The notes under the pieces are model-generated. The model worked only from the letters and a program-made list of their open reading frames with translations. It ran no database searches and had not been told where the DNA came from. The translations under genes were made by a program, and so were the position numbers. From Rotaria sp. Silwood1 (Eukaryota; Rotifera; Eurotatoria; Philodinida; Philodinidae), in assembly GCA_905250075.1 (NCBI GenBank), contig CAJNOP010000849.1:1-64000 (forward strand): a stretch of DNA of 64,000 nt, in the 5' to 3' direction. How positions within the stretch are numbered: position 1 is the stretch's first letter; each line of letters opens with the position of its first letter. Positions 57,850 to 64,000 of this stretch are shown here, piece by piece.

Positions 57850-59184
57850 CTAACAAGTCTGCAAGAGAATATTTAAACACTCAGTTCCATTATTAGCAAC
57901 GGCAATATCTAGTTTTCTGTCATTGTTGAAGTCTCAAATGACAATGGTGAATGGATTGGATCCATAGTGCAACGGAAATAGGATGACGCTTGCAAATGTA
58001 CGGTTAGCATATCCCATCAATACACCTAGATTGTTGTTGTCATGATTCGCGATGACAATATCTTGTATACTATCGTTGTTCATGTCACCAACAGCTAGAG
58101 AGTATCGAGATGAATTTGAACGTGTTGAATACGCCATTAGATTTCCAAAAGAACCATTGCTATATCCAAGCAAAATACTAACATTATCTGAGTCACAACT
58201 ACCACAAACGATATCGGGAATGTGTCAACTCGTCACGTTTTTTCTTGTCTGGTTTTCGTAACGAATTGACAGTACGAAAGCCCGTGACAGAGCTTTCGTA
58301 ACGACAAAATCAGGGCTTTCGTAACAAAAAATCAGGGGTTTCGTAACATATTTTACAGGGTGATCGTAATTGGTGTTTTAATATGTACCATTACAGAGCT
58401 TTCGTAACGAAAAGCATGTCATTTCCGCAAACTAAGCCCAGCTATCATCCTCATCCTCATTACGAAATCCCTGTTGCTTCGTTGCGAAAGCTCTGCAACT
58501 GTTACGAACACCCTGTATTAATCGTTACGATCTCCCTGTAAATTTCGTTACGACATCCCTGTATTTTTGGATATCCCTATTTTTGGTGTTACGAAAGGTC
58601 TGATTTTTGCTGTTTGTTCAACTCGCCACGTGACGAGTTGAGACGTTCTCACGATATCCACTCGAGTAACGTTGTTGAAATCACCAACAGCCATAGCGCA
58701 TGGCGATAAATATGGGGGAGTTGAATATGCTACTTGACTTGTAAAAGACATATTGCCGTATCCAAGAAATATATCAATACTGTGAGTAAGTGCATTGACG
58801 ACGCCGTTATCTATTAGATCATCATTATTGAAATCACTAATCACTAACGACTGTGGTCTGGAACCTTGTCCAGTCATGAGCATAATTTCCTTTACAAAAA
58901 CTATGTAGTCCTAGCCTAGAAGGACACTCACATTATTGCTAACCCAATTGAAGACAACGATATCTAGTAGAGTGTCGTTGTTGAAATCACCAACAGCTAC
59001 AGATTGTGGAAAAGATCCAACTGAATATCTTGTTTCTCTTGCAAAAGAACCATTCTCATATCCACGAAGAACACTCACATTATTGCTACCATAATTGGCG
59101 ACAACGATATCTGGTCGAGTGTCGTTGTTGAAATCACCAACAGCTACAGATCGTGGAAAAGATCCAGCTGAATTCCTTGTTTGA
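57850..59184 (-). pseudogene. FG-GAP/VCBS repeat protein, split by an insertion and stops
   Basis: The minus-strand sequence encodes at least five repeats of the calcium-binding FG-GAP/VCBS type (SVAVGDFNNDTRPDIVVANY, NNVSVLRGYENGSFA and variants), which form beta-propeller blades, usually in secreted or surface proteins. Lesions: the N-terminal side is cut at the telomere-like hairpin near 59185; TAG at about 58911 replaces a residue after VSVLLG; a 435-bp element sits at 58216-58650; and TGA in VI*DFNNDRKLDIAVANN (about 57937) interrupts the last repeat. Final stop TAG at 57850-57852. Confidence 0.9.
58216..58650. mobile_element. 435-bp non-autonomous element with opposed TTTCGTAAC motifs
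   Basis: The termini GGGAATGTGTCAACTCGTCA and, from the other side, GAGAACGTCTCAACTCGTCA are inverted with few mismatches. The exact 8-bp ACGATATC lies at 58208-58215 and 58651-58658. The left half carries several GCTTTCGTAAC motifs and the right half the reverse (GTTACGAAAT, CGTTACGA). No coding. The FG-GAP frame reads through cleanly if the element and one duplication copy are ignored, so the boundaries are secure. The 8-bp duplication suggests a hAT-like or Mutator-like origin. Confidence 0.95.
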
Positions 59185-59262
59185 TGGGTGTGGGTGTGGG
59201 TGTGAATGTGAGTAAATAAAAAAAGCCCATCCACACCTACATTCACACCCACACCCACACCC
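59185..59262. repeat. telomere-like hairpin at the broken edge of the FG-GAP relic
   Basis: GGGTGTGGGTGTGGGTGTGA, loop GTAAATAAAAAAAG, then CCCATCCACACCTACATTCA and CACCCACACCCACACCC. The FG-GAP homology ends immediately at its left side; the right side is non-coding. Confidence 0.88.
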
Positions 59263-59682
59263 AAATCTTTTTTACCAGCCTGATCAACGCAAGATGCTAT
59301 ACAGAATAGGCAATATTGAATGTTTTTTAATGACCTTCATGTTTTTGTGATTGATATTCGAATATTCATAGAACCATCCATGATGAAAAGGTGAAACCAC
59401 TAGAAGTAGGTGAAAAATACTTCAGAATATGCACTTTCATGACATTGATTTTACTCGCCACATCCGTTCCTGAAATTGTTGCTTTCGCAAAAATATAGAA
59501 AATGCCGCAAAGATCCTTCAACACGCATAAACACAACTTTACACCACTTGTATAATAACTGTCTACTGGTTTTGGAAAGTTGGGAAAAATTTATACGCAA
59601 AAAATAGTACAGATGATTGCTGTCAAAGTTTAGTGTATACATGTTAGTCATTCGAATTCGTGTATATATTTGAAATACTGGT
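59263..59682. other. no gene recognised
   Basis: AT-rich spacer between the FG-GAP relic and the GPCR. No feature was supported. Confidence 0.4.
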
Positions 59683-60654
59683 TTATGCTAGATTTGCTAC
59701 CAGCATTGTATTCGTAAGTATTGGTCTAATCTGTACGGGTTTCCACTTGATACATATCATTGCCAAAGCTTCTCGTCGGAATTCAGAAAGAGCAATAAAA
59801 TAAATCGGAAATTCCATGACATGATAAGTGTAAAGTAATGAATCAAATAAATTTTGAAGAGTTACACTTGTAGTATGAGAGAAAAATCCAAAAATAATTG
59901 TAGATGGCATAGTCATGATTGAAAAGATAAATGTCAAAAAAATAAGTGTAAACGAAATGGCTCGATGTTGAATGCGTCTATTTTGAGCTCTTGCCATGTT
60001 TTGAATACAGTTCATATGATAGATTGTACCGCTATTGAAAATAGTCATTAATATAAATGGTATACAGTTGTATACAACGAAATGAACAATCTCCATTTTA
60101 GGATAAATCTGGTAGAAAGTACCTTGCACGTTGACAGAACCATCACTATTGTAATAACAAGCAAATAGAAAGAAATGAAAATTGAATAGAGTAAAAAAGG
60201 CCACGACGGATCCAATAATAATAAGGACACTTTTGGAATGACTGAACCAGGTTCGATGAAAATGGCTTGATGCTAAATATCGATCGAGAGTGATGAATAC
60301 GCGAAGCCAAGCTGATACCTGCGATGCAAAATGGTTGAGAAATGAAAAAAACTTGCATAAGGATACTGAATAAGATTGAAGGCTAAACCCATGTATAGTT
60401 GAAAGATAATGATCAAGATTCCAACCATATAACATAAGAATATCAATGATGGCAATGGCACGCATATAATGAAGTGTTGGTCGTCTGTTCGTGTCACGAA
60501 ACGTTGATCGACAGAAAACGGCAAATGTAAGAAGATTGATTATGGTACCCACAATGACAAGTGTCAAAGGATAATAAGCACTGAACAAGTTGAATACGGA
60601 TAGAACACCGTCGACTGTCGTATTGCTACTAGTCTTTAACATGATGTGATGCAT
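59683..60654 (-). CDS. rhodopsin-class G-protein-coupled receptor, single exon
   Basis: An intact 323-residue seven-helix protein. TM1 (LTLVIVGTIINLLTFAVF), TM2 (HYMRAIAIIDILMLYGWNL), the conserved extracellular Cys (SLCKFFSF) before TM3, the DRY-like motif LDRYLAS at the end of TM3, TM4 (SVLIIIGSVVAFFTLFNFHF), TM5 (FVVYNCIPFILMTIFNSGTI), TM6 (AISFTLIFLTFIFSIMTMPS) and TM7 (VMEFPIYFIALSEFRREAL) are all visible. The NPxxY of TM7 is degenerate (PIYF). The two N-terminal NTT/NLF-like sites suggest a short glycosylated tail. It resembles peptide-receptor-like orphan GPCRs that are numerous in rotifers; the ligand cannot be inferred. Start at the ATG at 60654; a second in-frame Met follows closely. 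Confidence 0.88.
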   Translation of the reverse strand: MHHIMLKTSSNTTVDGVLSVFNLFSAYYPLTLVIVGTIINLLTFAVFCRSTFRDTNRRPTLHYMRAIAIIDILMLYGWNLDHYLSTIHGFSLQSYSVSLCKFFSFLNHFASQVSAWLRVFITLDRYLASSHFHRTWFSHSKSVLIIIGSVVAFFTLFNFHFFLFACYYNSDGSVNVQGTFYQIYPKMEIVHFVVYNCIPFILMTIFNSGTIYHMNCIQNMARAQNRRIQHRAISFTLIFLTFIFSIMTMPSTIIFGFFSHTTSVTLQNLFDSLLYTYHVMEFPIYFIALSEFRREALAMICIKWKPVQIRPILTNTMLVANLA

Positions 60655-61241
60655 TAATGATGTTGTTTTTTTGCTGTTTCATAGAATAGAACTTTCTAAG
60701 CTATTTTCTCTTCCCATCAAGAAAATGTTGCTTACATGAAAGCTTGTAAAGGATAATATTCACGCAACCATTCAAACGACTCTTCTTTATTCTGATTCAT
60801 ATTGGACTGAAGACTTTATTAAATGGCATTTTTTTAATGAGGATAAAAAGACACAAATAGAATCATTTTCTATAACTTTCATGTTGGAAGACGCTGAAAT
60901 GATCTCGAAAAAAATAAGGGAATTGATCTCAACGTGCTAAATTAGTCTGAAAAATGATGAAATTGGGCTCGTTTTTTTTCCGAGCACATATTGTAAGGAA
61001 ATGAACTCGGAAAAAAACTCATTAACGTTGAATCAGCAAAATTAGAGGAAAAGATCTCGGTTGGATATTCTAAAGAGAAAACGGAAATATGATGTCCTAG
61101 TTTATGTTTTTACTAATAAACAGAGTACACTATGGTAACGGAAGACAATAATTTTATATTTATTAATATCTATTGACCAATCGCTCAACATCCTGCGATT
61201 TGTAGAAATGGACCATGTTGTAATTTATTTCTCATGGTATA
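60655..61241. other. no gene recognised
   Basis: AT-rich sequence upstream of the GPCR. The ACTCGGAAAAAAACTC/GGGCTCG motifs near 60960-61050 are weakly repeated. Confidence 0.35.
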
Positions 61242-61436
61242 CTACTCTTTTATACGGCCGTTCAAGCTTTCTAATCCATTGTTGGTTGAAGGATTAAACC
61301 GAGAGACCACCTCATACCAGTAAGGCAAATGAGATAACCGTTGGTGTTCAAAATATTGTGTAAATTCATGGAGGTCTTCATCAAGTGACCATTTTTGTAG
61401 GATTAATTTTGCACCAATGAAAAAAAACTTGATCAT
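61242..61436 (-). pseudogene. Mutator-like transposase C-terminal fragment
   Basis: The 64-residue minus-strand stretch ends with HLPYWYEVVSRFNPSTNNGL and ESLNGRIKE. The TNNGLE.LN..IK signature marks the region after the catalytic Glu in MULE transposases. Nothing of the remaining transposase was found on either side. Confidence 0.72.
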
Positions 61437-62907
61437 TAAATGCTAACTGTAAGTTGGTGAAGTTTTGCTCTACCATTAGGTATATACTGGATTACACAGA
61501 ATTAAAAAAAGACTTTGTAAACTATGCTTCTCTATCATTCGCCCATCAACATACATCATGTCATCAGATGAATCATTTTAATTCTTCTGTTTATCCTTTC
61601 TATTCATCATATACATACACTAGCCTCTATATAACCATATGCGCATATATATAGAATAAGCCGAAATCTGTTCCTCTAATCACGTTGATTCAACATTAAT
61701 GAGTTTTTTTTTTCTGAGATCATTTCCTCATTTTTCCTTTCACGTTTATAAAAAATTAGAAAACAAAAACTTTGATCTATGTTTTGAGCGAAGAACAACA
61801 TTCAATATTGAATACTCTTCCTGCAGACAAATGATATATCAGCACATAAATTATACGTTGTTTGACAATGATCGCCTTCTTAACATAGATTAACGATTGA
61901 GAGAAGCCTGAGTTTTTGCTTGAAACGAGACATAAAATAGCGTTGTCATGTCTTGAAATTATATATCATTTGTATTTGTAGGATAGCTGTTTGTGTGTTG
62001 ATTGGAAAGAAACTCATGCAATGAAGATTAGTATACTCTTTTAACAAAAAACTCTCAGCAAATTGGAAAATGAAAAGAAAACTAAAGTGGATATATTTTA
62101 CATCTTTCGGGGTAACTGATCAAGTAAATTATCGCCCACACACACACATTTCATTTGTGATAAAAGATTGCATAGATTCATGTTAGCTCAAAATAGTTCG
62201 ATATGTTGAACGTCAGCAGCACTGTTATTACTACTATAGCGTCATGAACACCAAATCGTGGCAGGCTGATATCAATATATTTATAAGTTGTGAATACACA
62301 GAAGATCACGTGGAAAGAAACCAAATCAACAGAAGATCAGCAAAATATAAACAGCGACGAAGAAGAAATTGAGCGATAAAATTACTACGTGAGAGGGAAA
62401 TAGAGTATGTTTGATCATGCTGAATAATCATTGACAGAATACTGAATTAAGTTATACGCACTTTGACAACTTCCAAAAGATGACGAAAATAGAAAAATCA
62501 TTTTGTATCTTACGCTGTTCTCTATTAAATTTTATCGTCGAGACTTGAATCTTTTTCAGAAGATAGCCGATTTGATTCTCTATAAATGCGTATAAAAAGA
62601 AGTTTTAATGAAATACAAGCATGAAATCCTATATAGTGAATATCAATCTAGCGCCGAAGGAAATCGTTACATATTTTTATGCTTTCAATTGCATTCTTTT
62701 CATGGCACTCACCATTGTTCTTTGAATCAAGCTATGAATATAGGCATTATCATTAACAACTTGTTAGAGTTTATGAAGATCTCGATTTCACATTCCATCT
62801 ATCGTATCGATATATTTCATTTTCGTATCATTTTTCTTCGTAATTTCAAATGGATCTGATTTATTTTATTTATTATCTACATCAAAGAAAGATTTTAGAT
62901 TAAAACA
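61437..62907. other. no gene recognised
   Basis: AT-rich sequence without a recognisable gene. Short open frames lack motifs. Confidence 0.4.
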
Positions 62908-63088
62908 GGGTGGGTGTGAGTGTGGTAGGGTGTGGATATGGATGTGGGTGTGGGTGTGGGTATAGAATAAAGGACAAACCACACTCACCCACACCCACAC
63001 TCACACCCACCCACACCCACACCCCACACCAACACCCCACACCAACACCCCACACCCACCCACACTCACACCCACACCCCACACACCC
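62908..63088. repeat. telomere-like hairpin with long C-rich arm
   Basis: GGGTGGGTGTGAGTGTGGTA and GTGGGTGTGGGTGTGGGTAT, loop AGAATAAAGGACAAA, then about 110 bp of CCACACTCACCC/CCACACC repeats including CACCCCACACCAA twice. It ends 19 bp before the polycystin homology begins. Confidence 0.88.
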
Positions 63089-63106
63089 AATCCAAATGTT
63101 GATCAA

Positions 63107-64000
63107 TTTATATCTGTAACACTAGTCGTAGAATTATTAGTCATGGGAGGATTGTTTCCAACAGCTTTATTCAAACCAATTAATTTTCATTTTCATTTTC
63201 AAGGCTTCACATCACTCCTGCATATGATCTGTGCAATTCTTTATTTTATGTTCATAATATGTTTCACAATAATCGAAATTCACACATTAATCAAATCAAG
63301 AAAAACTTATTTTCGTTATCTATGGTCCTATATCGAACTGAGTATTATTGGATTATCATGAGTAACTATTAGTATTTATATATGGCGTGCTTTAGAAGCA
63401 TATCGTATTGGAAATTTTTTTCGTGAAACAAATGGTTACAAATACATCAATCTTCATTTGGCTACCTATATTGATGATATTCTTATTTTTACACTTGGAT
63501 GTTGCTGCTTTTTTAGTACTATCAAACTTCTTCGATTTTGTCATCCAAATTCTCGAATGTCATTAGTTACGAGAGCTCTTCATCATGCTGACAAAGATAT
63601 TGTTTACTTTTTTTGATAAATGTTTATCTTGTCTTTTTTGCTTTCGTTATTTTATTTTATTTACTCTTCGTGTCTCATATAGAATCGTGTTCAACAATCT
63701 TAAAAAAAAATAATAATGCTTTTTGAAATGCTACTAGGTGAATTTAATTCTTCTGAACTACTTAATTCTCATTGTATGCTTGGTCCATCTACTTTTGCTA
63801 TCTTTATGAATTTTTTTTCATTTCATTTATATTACAATGTTTATTTCTAATATCCGTTATCATTTCCGTATTGCTCGTCAACAACTGGATCTTACCTACA
63901 GTGAAGATCAAGATATTGTTTGGTTTGCTCTTTTTAAATTTAACCGATGGATAGATAATCGAGATATAAAAAATATTCTACAAGATAAATGTCATATATT
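63107..64000 (+). pseudogene. polycystin (PKD channel family) relic, runs off the window
   Basis: Sequence from 63107 matches the transmembrane channel part of polycystins: SVTLVVELLVMGGLFPTALF, the helix LLHMICAILYFMFIICFTII, YFRYLWSYIELSIIGLS, then after a TGA (63359-63361) VTISIYIWRALEAYRIGNFF, NLHLATYIDDILIFTLGCCC and FSTIKLLRFCHPNSRMSLV, a pattern of S4-S5 type. Later blocks (FEMLLGEFNSSEL, LGPSTFAIFMNFF and DIVWFALFKFNRWID) are in shifted frames with several stops. Polycystins are large cation channels of cilia and membranes; this copy is decayed. Its upstream side begins beside the telomere-like hairpin. Confidence 0.82.

Noticed and set aside
17874-63088. True chromosome-end fusions at each hairpin
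   Set aside because: The conserved loop, one flanking duplication and the many sites within 45 kb make independent end-to-end fusions unlikely for most copies. I kept the idea only for the 25778-26228 palindrome.
1-64000. tRNA or rRNA genes
   Set aside because: No convincing A-box/B-box pair with a foldable cloverleaf and no rRNA-like sequence was noticed by eye. A covariance-model scan would be decisive.

Overview
The window looks like bdelloid rotifer nuclear DNA, probably from a non-gene-dense, transposon-rich (perhaps subtelomere-like) region. The reasons are: an AT-rich animal genome with GT-AG introns; many short tracts of TGTGGG, the telomere repeat reported for the bdelloid Adineta vaga; bdelloid-style arginine ADP-ribosyltransferase, FG-GAP and orphan GPCR sequences; and two genes of non-metazoan flavour (a GH3-family acyl-amido synthetase and an intronless bacterial-type methyltransferase). 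The species assignment is inference. There are two assembly gaps, at 17074-17173 and 46918-46927.

Layout. 0-4 kb: a Harbinger/PIF transposon with an intact DDE nuclease and a five-exon Myb/SANT partner carrying one in-frame stop. 4.4-5.9 kb: relics of a piggyBac transposase and a GDSL esterase. 6.3-13.1 kb (minus): a complete ten-exon inositol monophosphatase gene whose large introns hold inverted-repeat elements. 13.2-18.7 kb: nested foldback elements, tandem arrays, a gap, a U-box relic, a 157-bp MITE with a perfect 8-bp target duplication, and a coiled-coil relic. 19.8-24.8 kb: a frameshifted secreted tubby-like/LURP-one-like gene and a dead mariner with unusually long terminal repeats. 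27.7-33.8 kb (plus): an unrecognised three-exon gene and a dynamin-like large GTPase. 33.9-34.9 kb: an internally deleted pogo/Tigger element. 37.6-42.5 kb (plus): a GH3-family gene whose single 3-kb intron contains a Mutator-like derivative, a Tc1-like relic and a telomere-like hairpin. 46.4-49.7 kb: a 3.3-kb unclassified element built almost entirely of tandem arrays. 50.7-51.3 kb: an ADP-ribosyltransferase relic. 55.9-56.7 kb: an intact SAM methyltransferase. 57.9-59.2 kb: an FG-GAP pseudogene split by a 435-bp element. 59.7-60.7 kb: an intact single-exon GPCR. 61.2 kb: a Mutator transposase fragment. 63.1 kb to the end: a decayed polycystin.

The genes that look functional (inositol monophosphatase, dynamin-like GTPase, GH3-like synthetase, methyltransferase, GPCR, and perhaps the unknown gene at 27.7 kb) do not form an obvious pathway. 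They sit as islands between mobile elements.

The most interesting pattern is a family of about seventeen short hairpins between 17.9 and 63.1 kb. Each has a TGTGGG-like G-rich arm running into a CCCACA-like arm, in the head-to-head orientation of a telomere fusion. Many share a loop resembling TGAAGAGAAGAC. One is the axis of a 450-bp palindrome, one has been split by the pogo element, one has a 7-bp flanking duplication, and several lie exactly at the broken edge of a gene relic. A second theme is elements whose ends carry opposed arrays of a short motif (TTCGTCCC, TTTCGTAAC, GGAAACC).
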